Assembly: GCA_012840345.1 (NCBI GenBank)
Contig: DULO01000066.1
Location: forward strand, 1 to 64,000
Direction of reading: 5' to 3'
Origin: Candidatus Fermentithermobacillaceae bacterium
GTDB lineage: Bacteria; Bacillota; Sulfobacillia; Fermentithermobacillales; Fermentithermobacillaceae
DNA: 64,000 nt
The translations under genes and the position numbers were made by a program. The notes under the pieces are model-generated. The model was not told where the DNA came from. It worked only from the letters and a program-made list of their open reading frames with translations, and did no database searches. This document shows positions 44,870 to 53,403 of this stretch, in pieces. Every line of letters starts with the position of its first letter. Position 1 is the stretch's first letter.

Positions 44870-45826
44870 CTAGTCCCTCTTTTCTGGACTTTGTTGGAGC
44901 GAGTATTCTCTAGCCAGTATTGCCGCGCCCTCACACGGCGGAAGTGACGGCCAGCAAAGTGAAACGCCGGGCATCATAGTTTCCGCGTGCTTGCGCAGCA
45001 TGTCAACGTAGGAAGGGTTCTTAAAGCATCCGCCTACCAGCGCGATGCTGGGTGCGTCTAATCCGAGAGAGCGGGATACCGCTCGCGCCATCAGGGCCAA
45101 CTCCCGCGCTTCCGCGTCCAGAATGCCTGCGGATACGGTGTCTCCAGACGCTGCCGCGTCGAAGACTACCCTGGATAACCCCGCGATCTGCGTGCGGTCC
45201 ATCCCGTGCATGCGTCCCAATAGGTTGCCCGGCTCGTCGGCGCCCAAGACCTCCATGAACTTGTCCATGAGGCAGCTTTTTTCGAGGCGGCCCTCGTGAG
45301 ACTTGATGGCGGCCCTAAGCCCCAGGATGGCTATGCTGTATGCGCTTCCTTCATCTCCTAGGAGGGCTCCCCAGCCCCCCGCGGAGGCGTACTTGCCGTC
45401 CTTCACGCCTATGCAGTTGGAGCCTGTGCCTGCGATGATGACCATCCCGTCGCGGCCCTTGTGCGCCGCTGCCAGAGCCGAGTGTGTGTCCTCCACGACG
45501 AGGAGAGGTATGTCACCGGTGATGGGTTTCAAGGCCGTACGTATTCTTTGTCGGTCTTGTTCGCGTCCCGCTCCGGCAAGGGCCGCGCAGACGGCTGATA
45601 GATCGTTAAGGGACAGACCAGCGGCCGAAAGAGCCTGGTCCAGCGCTGTCTTGACCGAATCTTTGAGTTGGGATTCTCCTCCGTAGTGGACGTTGCTGGG
45701 TCCTCCGCGCCCTGTCCCTAGGACCTTTCCCTGGTCGTCGGTGACGCAGGCTTCGGTGGAGGTCCCTCCACCGTCTATTCCCGCGAAATACCTACCGGTA
45801 GAGGAGGTATTGTTGCCTTTTGTCAT
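44870..45826 (-). CDS. murK: MurNAc/GlcNAc kinase (MurK/BadF family)
   Basis: A 318-residue ASKHA sugar kinase with the phosphate loop GIDGGGTSTEACV, VCAALAGAGRE, VVEDTHSALAAAH, IIAGTGSNCIGV and GWGALLGDEGSAYSI, the pattern of N-acetylglucosamine kinase and of clostridial MurK, which phosphorylates both GlcNAc and MurNAc. Placed between namZ and murQ it would make MurNAc-6-phosphate from free MurNAc, replacing the PTS (MurP) of Bacillus. The start overlaps the end of namZ by 35 bases and the stop nearly touches murQ. NagK-only activity is the alternative. Confidence 0.85.
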   Translation of the reverse strand: MTKGNNTSSTGRYFAGIDGGGTSTEACVTDDQGKVLGTGRGGPSNVHYGGESQLKDSVKTALDQALSAAGLSLNDLSAVCAALAGAGREQDRQRIRTALKPITGDIPLLVVEDTHSALAAAHKGRDGMVIIAGTGSNCIGVKDGKYASAGGWGALLGDEGSAYSIAILGLRAAIKSHEGRLEKSCLMDKFMEVLGADEPGNLLGRMHGMDRTQIAGLSRVVFDAAASGDTVSAGILDAEARELALMARAVSRSLGLDAPSIALVGGCFKNPSYVDMLRKHAETMMPGVSLCWPSLPPCEGAAILAREYSLQQSPEKRD

Positions 45827-46931
45827 CGAATTCTCTTGCCTCCTTTTGCCAAGTCGCCAACAGGGAATCGGGAGACGCTCCGGCGAGCAGGGCCTCGCTG
45901 AGCGCGGTCCCGCCTGAAAGCAGGTCTAGCGAATAATGGGAACCCGGCGGGCGTTCTCTGACGCGGAATTCCGGGAACGTATCCCTCAGCGCGAATAACA
46001 GCCTCACGCCCAGCTCGACCGGCGCGAGCTTGTGGCGGTCCACCACATGGAATTGGACTCCCTGACACTGTGTCCCCTCGTGCTTGCCTGATGACGGGGT
46101 GAAAAAGGTGGGGCGGATCAATACTCCCGGCAGGTCCAGGGCACGTAGGGTGGACGCCAGCTTGCGCCCGTCAATCCACGGCGCTCCTACGGTTGTGAAA
46201 GGGGTCGCGGTTCCGCGTCCTTCAGAGACGTTTGTCCCTTCGAGTAGGCAGGTCCCGGGGTATAAGAACGCCATCTCGGTGGTAGAGGCCGCGGGTGATG
46301 TGGGTACCCACGGGCGGCCCGTGTCTTCCCAATACATGTGACGGCGCCATCCTTCCATCCGGACGATCTCAGGTTCGGGAAGCCCCTTTTCCGACGCAAC
46401 CATACGGGCGATTTCCCCGAGCGTCATCCCGTGCCGAATGGCGACATTTGCTCCGCATACGAACGACAAGTGCCCGGGAGAGGGCAGGTTGCCTTCCACA
46501 GCCAACCCCCCGAGCGGGTTTGGGCGGTCAAGCACGGTGAACGGGATTCCTGCCTTCGCGGCGGCTTCCATGGAAAGCAACATGGTAGACATGTAGGTGT
46601 AGTAACGGCACCCGATATCCTGGATGTCGAACACGAGCCTGTCCAGGCCAGCAATGCTTTCGGGCGACGGCGATGTCCTATCCCCATACAGGCTGTGGAC
46701 CTGCAGTTCATCGTGCTGGCGGGAGGGTACGGAAAGCCCGTCAGGATGATCGCCGTAGAGCCCGTGTTCGGGAGCGAAGAGGCATCCGATCCGGTAGCCG
46801 TTCTTGCGCAGGATATCGAGGTTCTGGTCCAAATGGGCGTCCAGCCCCGAGTGGTTTGTAACGAGTCCCAAACGTTCGTTTTTGTGGAGGCCGGTTGAGA
46901 CCATTACTTCCAGACCAACTAAGAATCCCAA
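45792..46931 (-). CDS. namZ: Exo-beta-N-acetylmuramidase NamZ (DUF1343)
   Basis: A 379-residue DUF1343 protein; the Bacillus member (YbbC) releases MurNAc from non-reducing ends of peptide-free glycan. Visible are LGLVTNHSGLD, LFAPEHGLYGD, LVFDIQDIGCRYYTYMSTM, VLDRPNPLGG, and GTNVSEGRGTATPFTTVGAPW, all hallmarks of the family. Unlike Bacillus NamZ it lacks an N-terminal signal sequence. It is the first gene of the salvage operon. The start is TTG 46931, with AAGGAGG (46947-46941 on this strand); both lie within a perfect inverted repeat. Confidence 0.92.
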   Translation of the reverse strand: MGFLVGLEVMVSTGLHKNERLGLVTNHSGLDAHLDQNLDILRKNGYRIGCLFAPEHGLYGDHPDGLSVPSRQHDELQVHSLYGDRTSPSPESIAGLDRLVFDIQDIGCRYYTYMSTMLLSMEAAAKAGIPFTVLDRPNPLGGLAVEGNLPSPGHLSFVCGANVAIRHGMTLGEIARMVASEKGLPEPEIVRMEGWRRHMYWEDTGRPWVPTSPAASTTEMAFLYPGTCLLEGTNVSEGRGTATPFTTVGAPWIDGRKLASTLRALDLPGVLIRPTFFTPSSGKHEGTQCQGVQFHVVDRHKLAPVELGVRLLFALRDTFPEFRVRERPPGSHYSLDLLSGGTALSEALLAGASPDSLLATWQKEAREFDDKRQQYLLYR

Positions 46932-46972
46932 GACACGTTTCCTCCTTCAAGAGGCACTTATCTTGGGATTCT
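46922..46972 (-). promoter_or_regulatory. Perfect 12-bp inverted repeat enclosing the namZ ribosome site and start codon
   Basis: AGAATCCCAAGA (46922-46933) and TCTTGGGATTCT (46961-46972) are perfectly complementary with a 27-base spacer. On the coding strand the spacer carries the AAGGAGG site and the downstream arm contains the TTG start codon. As RNA the hairpin would hide the start; as DNA it could be a two-site operator, since a -10-like TAGAAT (46973-46968) overlaps the outer arm. Which of the two applies cannot be decided here. Confidence 0.6.
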
Positions 46973-47060
46973 ATGAATTGGGATGACTTTCCTTTAGGCC
47001 GGTGCGCGTCGTTCCAGGTTACTGGCGGATCCGGCGTTCCATACAGCCGCGACCGGCTTC

Positions 47061-47588
47061 CTATCGCTCTTTAGCGACGAGCCTTGCCGGAAGCGCCTTG
47101 AGCAGCGCGAACGACAACACCGTGTTAATACCCGCGTGAATCAAGTTAAACGGGACGATAATCGGGATAATCATCCCCATGATGGCGCTCCTCGGAAGCC
47201 CGGTGTAAATCGGGGTGATCAGCAGATTAAGCGGCACCATCAAAGCGATCCTGGTCAGTATCCCTGCCAGCATGCCCAGGTGAGTCCGGCCTGTTTTCTT
47301 GGATATCCATCCAATCACCAGCACCATGCCGCCCGAGGCGATGAAGTGCATAAGCGCACCCCACGGTCCGCCTTCCCCGGTCAACAGAACAAAGAGCGTG
47401 GCGTTGGCAAACGCCGCGGCGACGCCGGCCGCTGGTCCGATAATGACCGATGCCAGGATAATGGGCAAATCTCCCGGCGAGTAGAGCAGGTATGGCGCCG
47501 CGGCTAAAACAGGGAAGTGCACAAAGACTTCCAGAACCAGAGACATCGCGGTAAGAATTCCGAGAAGCGGTAGATCCTTGCGGTTCAT
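47061..47588 (-). CDS. ribU: Riboflavin ECF-transporter substrate-binding subunit
   Basis: A 175-residue membrane protein with about five to six hydrophobic helices (LGILTAMSLVLEVFV, DLPIILASVIIGPAAGVAAAFANA, LMHFIASGGMVLVIGW, MIIPIIVPFNLIHAGINTVLSF), the layout of ECF S components. The FMN riboswitch directly upstream identifies flavin as the likely ligand, so RibU is the best call. It needs EcfAAT energising subunits not in this window. The start is ATG 47588 with AAGGGGG before it; longer frames would run into the riboswitch. Confidence 0.88.
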   Translation of the reverse strand: MNRKDLPLLGILTAMSLVLEVFVHFPVLAAAPYLLYSPGDLPIILASVIIGPAAGVAAAFANATLFVLLTGEGGPWGALMHFIASGGMVLVIGWISKKTGRTHLGMLAGILTRIALMVPLNLLITPIYTGLPRSAIMGMIIPIIVPFNLIHAGINTVLSFALLKALPARLVAKER

Positions 47589-47595
47589 TTGTAGT

Positions 47596-47621
47596 TCCCC
47601 CTTACGTAGTATCAAGGGGGA
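47596..47621 (-). promoter_or_regulatory. Shine-Dalgarno-sequestering hairpin of the FMN riboswitch
   Basis: On the minus strand TCCCCCTT (47621-47614) pairs perfectly with AAGGGGGA (47603-47596) across a 10-base loop. The second arm is the ribUribosome site, eight bases before ATG 47588. A G-run (GGGGG) just upstream could pair with the C-run instead and free the ribosome site. This points to control of translation rather than termination; there is no U-run. Confidence 0.7.
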
Positions 47622-47653
47622 CCCCCGGGGAAAATCTGTCTCCGATCTTCCAA

Positions 47654-47780
47654 GATCTTCTACCATCCGGACTATACCGTCGGTCCCGGAGTTCCACCGG
47701 GTCAATCGCTGTCGCGAGTCGCGGACTTTTACCGCCGGTGAGGAATCGCGGCCGTAGCCGCTCACCTCGCCCCGAAGATC
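47654..47780 (-). promoter_or_regulatory. FMN riboswitch aptamer (RFN element)
   Basis: The minus-strand RNA contains the conserved RFN blocks in order: closing stem GATCTTC, CGGGGCGAGGTGAGC, CCTCACCGGCGGTAAAAGTCC, GATTGACCCGGTG, AACTCCGGGACCGACGGT, ATAGTCCGGATGG, and the matching GAAGATC. The seven-base P1 stem is perfect (47780-47774 with 47660-47654). FMN binding in this class turns down riboflavin synthesis or uptake genes, here ribU. Confidence 0.97.
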
Positions 47781-47795
47781 CTCTCCACAATGGAC

Positions 47796-47824
47796 ACTCT
47801 AGCACGAAGTAGGGGCCAGTTCAA
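47796..47824 (-). promoter_or_regulatory. Candidate promoter of the FMN riboswitch-ribU transcript
   Basis: On the minus strand TTGAAC (47824-47819) and TAGAGT (47801-47796) are 17 bp apart. The expected transcription start, near 47789, lies about nine bases before the aptamer's closing stem, a fitting position. Confidence 0.5.
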
Positions 47825-47987
47825 CACCGGGTTGTTCGGGAGGTTAGCCAAGCCGGTCGTCCAGGGTTTTGAAAACCAACGTGACCCGAGGCCCACTCCG
47901 AGTTTGTGTGATAGGATCTTCACCAGAGGATGTTACCGATACGGTTGGACGGTCATTTTGCATACCGCTACGGCTAGGAGGACACGA

Positions 47988-48593
47988 ATGAGCAACGGTA
48001 GAGGCCGCACACTAAAGGGGCTTATGGTCCGATCCACTCTCACTCCGGAAGACTTCGCGCAAGTATACTCGATTCTGGACGTGGCTCCGCTGGACGGTGA
48101 CTGCGGCGGCCTCTGCGAAAAGAGATGCTGCCAGGAGTACGAGCCCGGCGTGGGGATGTATTTGCTTCCCGGCGAGGACTGCATGTTTGACGGAAACGAA
48201 CCGTGGCTCGAGTGGAGACTCCAATCCGCATCCCACCAAGATTTCCCTCCGGAATGGGACGGTATGGTCTATTTCGTCATGTGCCGGGGCACGTGTCCTC
48301 GAGAGCGACGACCCATCCAGTGCCGGACCTTTCCTCTCATGCCGTACCTTGATCCGGAAGGGAACCTTGAGGTGCGCCTGGACACCTTGACAGGATCGCT
48401 GCTCTGCCCGATGGTCCGCTACCCGGAGTCCTACCCGCTGAGGAAGGAATTCATGGACGCGGTCTTGTCCGCTTGGCGCATCCTGATCAAAGACCCCCTG
48501 ATTAGAGCCGATGTTCTCTGGCAATCGAGAAAGCTGGACCAAGACAACCTGTCACCCTGGCGGAAGCTCTTGTCGTGGCGGAAACGAAAGTAA
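47988..48593 (+). CDS. YkgJ-like cysteine-cluster protein
   Basis: A 201-residue soluble protein with a Cys-rich core: CGGLCEKRCCQEY, then GEDCMF, MCRGTCPRERRPIQCRTFPLMPY and LLCPMVRYP. The spacing resembles the YkgJ/UPF0153 group, thought to bind zinc or an iron-sulfur cluster; the activity is unknown. The start is ATG 47988, with AGGAGGA at 47976-47982; the long upstream frame overlaps the ribU promoter zone. It is divergent from ribU. Confidence 0.7.
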   Translation: MSNGRGRTLKGLMVRSTLTPEDFAQVYSILDVAPLDGDCGGLCEKRCCQEYEPGVGMYLLPGEDCMFDGNEPWLEWRLQSASHQDFPPEWDGMVYFVMCRGTCPRERRPIQCRTFPLMPYLDPEGNLEVRLDTLTGSLLCPMVRYPESYPLRKEFMDAVLSAWRILIKDPLIRADVLWQSRKLDQDNLSPWRKLLSWRKRK

Positions 48594-48747
48594 CGACGGA
48601 AGCAACAGTGTCGGTTCCTGCAAAATCCTCGCGAACAGGGACGGCCGCACATTACACAAGCATCTTGATGCTACAATGGACTGTAACCCCGTTGTGTCGG
48701 CACTCAATTCTGGCGAACTAACTAGATGATTCCGGGGAGGCTACGAG

Positions 48748-49428
48748 GTGTTGACCGACCAGCTCAACCATCCGGTACTGGGACCTATCTACGCGCTGGT
48801 GGCCGGCATTCTGACTTCGGCCAGCCCTTGCGCTATAGGCGCTATGCCGTTGTTGGTCGGGCATATGGCCGGGGCACGCGGGAAGGCGAGGGGTCGAGAC
48901 CTCGCCCTTTTTGTGCTCGGAATGTCTGTCAGCCTTACTGCCGCCGGCTTGGTGGCGGGATTGCTCGGCAGGTCCATCTCTCTGAGCGCTCCTTGGTTGA
49001 GGGTGGTCGCGGGGGCGGGTTTCTTGGTTTTAGGACTCGTTTATCTTGGAGTATTTGAAGGCTCGCGCACGTGTCCGGTTCCTTCCGGGGCCTTGAGCCA
49101 GGAAGGCCAACGTACTTGGCTAACCAGCGTTTCCATGGGGCTCATGTACGGCATTTCGGCGTCCCCATGCGCGACCCCCGCTCTCATCACGATTCTGGCT
49201 CTGGTCGCGACAACCGGATCGGTCCTAAGGGGAGGCTCGCTCCTCTTGGCGTACTCGCTGGGCCAGTCCATGCTGGTGATCGCGGCCGGATTGGCCACGT
49301 CCAGACTTAGAGATTTCCTAAGCTTCGGCAAGAACGCTTCCATCCTGCCCTTGCTGCGGAAGATCGGAGGCGCCATCATATTCGCGTTTGGCCTGTATAT
49401 GTTGTTAACTCAGTCGGGCCTGCTCTAG
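48748..49428 (+). CDS. ccdA: CcdA-type thiol-disulfide membrane electron carrier
   Basis: A 226-residue protein with six hydrophobic helices and the paired Pro-Cys motifs TSASPCAIGAMP and SASPCATPALIT that define the CcdA/DsbD-beta family. It passes electrons from cytosolic thioredoxin across the membrane. GTG 48748 follows GGGGAGG by seven bases. Twenty-one bases downstream is a membrane-tethered thioredoxin, its obvious partner. The 48594-48747 gap has a TACAAT at 48672-48677 but no convincing -35. Confidence 0.85.
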   Translation: MLTDQLNHPVLGPIYALVAGILTSASPCAIGAMPLLVGHMAGARGKARGRDLALFVLGMSVSLTAAGLVAGLLGRSISLSAPWLRVVAGAGFLVLGLVYLGVFEGSRTCPVPSGALSQEGQRTWLTSVSMGLMYGISASPCATPALITILALVATTGSVLRGGSLLLAYSLGQSMLVIAAGLATSRLRDFLSFGKNASILPLLRKIGGAIIFAFGLYMLLTQSGLL

Positions 49429-49449
49429 GCCTCCTAAGGAGTGAGTCGC

Positions 49450-49890
49450 GTGGATGAATCTAGAACGAGGCCTGTGCTGACGATAGTAGGTATACTGTTC
49501 CTGGCTTTAGCGGTGTCCCTCGCCACGTGGTATCTGCGAGGCAGGAACACCGGACCCGACCAGCCGCTTCCCGACATTGGCGCCGGTGAATTCGCTGACT
49601 TCCTTGGCAGCGGGAAGCCGGGGATCATAGAGTTCTACACCGATACGTGCCAGTGGTGCGCTCTCTTGGAGCCTGAACTCGCTGAGGTTAGGGCCAAGTA
49701 CGGCGGCAAATTGCTTGTCGCGAAGATGAACGCTCAGAACCACTATACTTTGGCCACGCGATACTCGGTCAGAGTGGTCCCAACTATGATATTCTTCAAT
49801 AGATCGGGCAACGTGCAGTCCACGATCGAGGGCTTCATGGAGGCCGGCGATATAGTCAAGTTAATTGAGAGTATGGGGATAGCGCGATAA
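49450..49890 (+). CDS. Membrane-anchored extracytoplasmic thioredoxin-like protein
   Basis: A 146-residue protein with one N-terminal signal-anchor helix (VLTIVGILFLALAVSLATWYL) and a thioredoxin domain facing outward: IEFYTDTCQWCALLEPEL holds the CxxC active site and RVVPTMIFF the cis-Pro. Together with CcdA it would reduce external disulfides, for example in cytochrome c maturation or spore-envelope assembly. I start at GTG 49450, eight bases after AAGGAG; GTG 49441 overlaps that site. Its stop overlaps the next gene. Confidence 0.85.
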   Translation: MDESRTRPVLTIVGILFLALAVSLATWYLRGRNTGPDQPLPDIGAGEFADFLGSGKPGIIEFYTDTCQWCALLEPELAEVRAKYGGKLLVAKMNAQNHYTLATRYSVRVVPTMIFFNRSGNVQSTIEGFMEAGDIVKLIESMGIAR

Positions 49891-50843
49891 TGTCTCAAGT
49901 TACGGCCGATATTCTGCTTCTCTTGGTTACCCTTGTGTGGGGCAGTACCTTCGTGCTAGTCAAGAACGCTATAGAGACTATGGGGCCGCTTACTTTCCTG
50001 GCGGTGAGGTTTTTCATAGCGGGAACGGTCCTTTTGGTTTGGCACGCTGTAAGGAACAGGACGAACTCCAAACCCATCGATGAGAACCGCGAGATCGTCG
50101 GCGATACGAAAAGGCACTCGCCCAACAACAGGTTTTACGTTGGAGGAGTGTTGGCCGGGCTCGCTTTGGGTTTCTCCTATGCCATGCAGACTCTCGGGTT
50201 GGTCACCGTACCGGCCGGGAAGGCGGCGTTCATTACAGGGTTGTACGTGGTCTTGGTACCGATCGGGGCCGGGCTGCTTCTAAGGACCGCTCCGGACCTG
50301 GCTTCGGTCATCGGAGTGTCTTTGGCTACCGTCGGCTTGGCTCTTCTGTCACTCCAGTTTCCTTTGAGCATCGCTCCGGGTGACTTCCTCGTCCTGATGT
50401 GCGGGGTTGGGTTCGCTGCCCACATCCTCCTGGTGGGAGTGTACTCCAACGAAGGCGATCCGGTGTTGTTCACGGGCATCCAACTTATCGTCGTCGCCTT
50501 GGGTACCGGCCTCGGAGCGCTCATCTTCGAACGTCCGCTGTTCGTCCCCAGCTCCGCTTGGGGAGCCATCATCTTCACCGCGCTGGCTGCCACGTCTTTT
50601 GCTTTCCTAATCCAAACCGCGATGCAAAGATACACGTCCCCTACGCATACGGCCCTGATCTTCTCGGCCGAACCGGTATTCGGAGCCGTGTTTGCCTGGC
50701 TCTTGACGGGAGAGACGTTAAAGGGACGGGAGATCCTGGGGGCTGTGTGCATACTTATCGGCATGCTCGTATCGGAACTGAGGAGCATACAAAAGCCGAG
50801 CCCGGTCCCGAGTACATCCGAAGACCGGGCCGTTGACGCCTAG
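49890..50843 (+). CDS. DMT superfamily (EamA) transporter
   Basis: A 317-residue membrane protein with ten predicted helices in two EamA repeats: TLVWGSTFVLVKNAIETMGPLTF in the first, and TSFAFLIQTAMQRYTSPTHTALIFSAEPVFGAVFAWLLTGE in the second. The family exports amino acids or metabolites; the substrate is unknown. ATG 49890 overlaps the thioredoxin gene's stop by one base (TAATG), implying coupling, although a functional link is not evident. Confidence 0.85.
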   Translation: MSQVTADILLLLVTLVWGSTFVLVKNAIETMGPLTFLAVRFFIAGTVLLVWHAVRNRTNSKPIDENREIVGDTKRHSPNNRFYVGGVLAGLALGFSYAMQTLGLVTVPAGKAAFITGLYVVLVPIGAGLLLRTAPDLASVIGVSLATVGLALLSLQFPLSIAPGDFLVLMCGVGFAAHILLVGVYSNEGDPVLFTGIQLIVVALGTGLGALIFERPLFVPSSAWGAIIFTALAATSFAFLIQTAMQRYTSPTHTALIFSAEPVFGAVFAWLLTGETLKGREILGAVCILIGMLVSELRSIQKPSPVPSTSEDRAVDA

Positions 50844-50886
50844 ATTTAGCCGGAGGCTACACTTGCGGTCGCGCTAACCGCGCTTC

Positions 50887-52245
50887 CTACACCGCCGCCA
50901 GGTTGTCGATGAACGCCATCACCATCTTGATGCCGTTTCGGTAATCCACCAGCCGTATGTTTTCATTTGGCCCGTGGTTGTTCGAAGCCCAATAGCCTAC
51001 GCCAAACGAAACCAAAGGCAGGTTGAGATACTTCCGGAAAGGATGCATGGGTCCTGAGCCGCCCTGTGTCGGCGCGATAGAGGGAGACTTGCCGTAGACC
51101 AGCTTCGCGGCCTTGGCCGCCGCTTCCACTACAGGATGGTCTGCCGTGGTCTTCACCGGGTAGTCCATGCTTACCAAGCGCACAATGACATCATCAAACC
51201 CCTTGCCGGCCAGGTGTTTCTTTAACTTGGCCAGAATGTCGGCAGGGTCTTGGTTGGGGACCAAACGGAAGTCCATCTTGACCAGGGCCTTTGAAGGCAG
51301 CACAGTCTTCTGACCCTCACCCAGATAGCCGGCTCTAAACCCGCAGATATTGGCGGTCGGGCTGAACAGCGAACGGACCCTAAGGTCAAGCCCCGAAAGC
51401 TCGAGAAGCGGCGACTTGACTCCGATGGACGCGCGCCTGTCGTCTCTCTGGCTGTCTCCTTGGGCTCTTAGCAGCTCCAGCTCGGTATCGGTGGGGTCGA
51501 GCACGTCGTCGTAGAATCCCGGGATCAGGATCCGTTCGTTCTCGTCTTTGATGGTGGAAAGAGCCCAGACCAAACGCCACGCGGGGTTGGGTACGCTGGA
51601 CGCGGCTCCCGAATGCATATCCGAAGGCGCTCCCCGGGTCTCCAGTTCCACGTACAGGATCCCTTTGACTCCCAAGTACATGCCCGGGATTTCTCCCCGT
51701 CCCATGTACCCCGATTCCCATACACCGTAGTCCGCTCGCAGGAGGTCCGCGTTTTCCTGGATGAAGGCCGAAAGGTTTGGACTCCCGATTTCCTCCTCGC
51801 CTTCGATAAGGAATTTGACCGTAAGCGGGAGTTCGCCCCTCAGCCTAAGGAGAGTCCCGATGGCTTGAATGCGCGAGCAGGCATGTCCTTTGTTGTCTGA
51901 GACGCCGCGGGCGAAGATCTTCCCATCTCTGATTTCTCCCGAAAAGGGAGGCGATACCCACTCGTCCAAAGGGTCCGGGGGTTGGACGTCATAATGGTCG
52001 TAGAACAGCACCGTCTTGTCGGATTTGCCTTTAACCTCACCGTAAACGCAGGGATAACCCTTGGTGGGTATGATCCGCGCGGAGATGCCGTAGGACTCCA
52101 TCATCTGCCGGAAATGCTCGGCCATCTCGCCCATTCCTACGTTTTGAGCGGCGATGCTGGGCTTCTGGACGGCCTTTCGCAGCTCGTCCACGAATTGGCC
52201 GAAATGGGCGTCAACGTATTGGAACTCACCGTTGTCCATTGTCAT
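50887..52245 (-). CDS. M20 family dipeptidase
   Basis: A 452-residue di-zinc peptidase of the carnosinase/CNDP-like group. FYDHYDVQPPDPLDEW holds the first metal His and Asp, GVSDNKGHACSRIQA the bridging Asp, LIEGEEEIGSPN the catalytic Glu pair, RGAPSDMHSGAASS the lid His and GGSGPMHPF the substrate-carboxylate site. It hydrolyses dipeptides in the cytosol. It is convergent with the DMT gene and lies 35 bp downstream of the CPBP gene on the same strand. Confidence 0.9.
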   Translation of the reverse strand: MTMDNGEFQYVDAHFGQFVDELRKAVQKPSIAAQNVGMGEMAEHFRQMMESYGISARIIPTKGYPCVYGEVKGKSDKTVLFYDHYDVQPPDPLDEWVSPPFSGEIRDGKIFARGVSDNKGHACSRIQAIGTLLRLRGELPLTVKFLIEGEEEIGSPNLSAFIQENADLLRADYGVWESGYMGRGEIPGMYLGVKGILYVELETRGAPSDMHSGAASSVPNPAWRLVWALSTIKDENERILIPGFYDDVLDPTDTELELLRAQGDSQRDDRRASIGVKSPLLELSGLDLRVRSLFSPTANICGFRAGYLGEGQKTVLPSKALVKMDFRLVPNQDPADILAKLKKHLAGKGFDDVIVRLVSMDYPVKTTADHPVVEAAAKAAKLVYGKSPSIAPTQGGSGPMHPFRKYLNLPLVSFGVGYWASNNHGPNENIRLVDYRNGIKMVMAFIDNLAAV

Positions 52246-52280
52246 AGCCCTCCTTGACGGTTGTCCGAACCGGTTTCGGT

Positions 52281-53249
52281 TCAGAGTTCCAGGTGTCGTA
52301 TTAGGTACGGAGTCACAAGCATGGCCGCGAAGGTCAGGGCGATTAGCAGCAGGATCACCTTGTATGACCAGTGCTTGAGTAGCAAGCGCATCCTGACCCC
52401 GAACTGAGGCCTAGCGAAGAACTGCTTCAGTAAAGAACGGAATTCCAGCCACAGTTCTTTGATATACCGCCTGTTGATAACCAGGACGGTCAGTACCAAG
52501 AGGTGGACGACAATCAGCAGCAATAGGAGAGTGTACGGAGAAGACGCTGCCAAGAGTAACGCCGCTACGGTGAGGAACCCGTTGCAGACCGCGTGCACCA
52601 ACATCGTTGCCAGCAGGGAGGATTGCCGTCTTAAGATCGATAAGAGCATCCCTGCCAAGAACGCGCTGGGGATCCCCAATGGGTGGTGGAAACACGCGAA
52701 TATCAGGCTGGGAAAGACCGCGGACCAACCGGTGTTCCAACCCGTGAAGCACTCGTAGCAGAAACCGCGGAAAACCAGCTCCTCGACTACGGGAGCAACA
52801 ACGGCTGTGGCAATCAGAGCCTGGGGGAGAGAGAGCCCAGTGCCCGCGGACGGGAACATCTCTCCCCAGCCGGAGAGGCTTCCGCCTGACAGCAAATCGA
52901 TAGCGACCATGATGTCCACTTCGATCACTTTCACGGACAAGTAAACGAGCATAGATGTTACGAGGAGGGCACGGGGCACGGGTGTCAACGGGAAGGCTCT
53001 CGACAGCGGAACCCCGCGTTTTCGGGTGTAGCGGACCGCTAGAAAGACCATGGGTAACATCCCAATCAAAGAGACCAGGAACGCGTGGTTTACTACGATG
53101 CCCACTACGTTGCCAAGCAGCGTTCCCAAAGCAATGACTATGCCTGCGTCCTCCGGGCGGAGGGAAGGCACGTTTTCTTCGGGCTGGCCCGGGATGTCAT
53201 CAAGAGTGCCCGGCTGGGGCCCGGGAACGGAACCGGGGTTCTCCGCCAC
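52281..53249 (-). CDS. CPBP-family intramembrane metalloprotease
   Basis: A 322-residue protein with seven to eight helices and the Abi/CPBP motifs: EELVFRGFCYE (motif 1, EExxxR), FACFHHPLGIPSAFLAGM (motif 2, with the His ligand) and the His in LVHAVCNGF. Relatives cleave membrane-bound prenylated or bacteriocin-type substrates. About 45 Pro/Gly-rich residues precede the first helix, and a C-terminal helix pair follows the catalytic core. It starts at ATG 53249 with GGAGGA before it. Confidence 0.85.
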   Translation of the reverse strand: MAENPGSVPGPQPGTLDDIPGQPEENVPSLRPEDAGIVIALGTLLGNVVGIVVNHAFLVSLIGMLPMVFLAVRYTRKRGVPLSRAFPLTPVPRALLVTSMLVYLSVKVIEVDIMVAIDLLSGGSLSGWGEMFPSAGTGLSLPQALIATAVVAPVVEELVFRGFCYECFTGWNTGWSAVFPSLIFACFHHPLGIPSAFLAGMLLSILRRQSSLLATMLVHAVCNGFLTVAALLLAASSPYTLLLLLIVVHLLVLTVLVINRRYIKELWLEFRSLLKQFFARPQFGVRMRLLLKHWSYKVILLLIALTFAAMLVTPYLIRHLEL

Positions 53250-53403
53250 TTTAGATCCTCCTCACAACAATCAATTCCTCACTCAGTTTCTGTATTCACA
53301 ATTCTGATACCTCTTTCGGGTCGCGTGAGTCGCGAAGCGCGAGCTCCCCGGTTGCCCTGACCGTTCGAACTCATGTACAGTTTATAGACAGGAGGTGGGA
53401 TCC

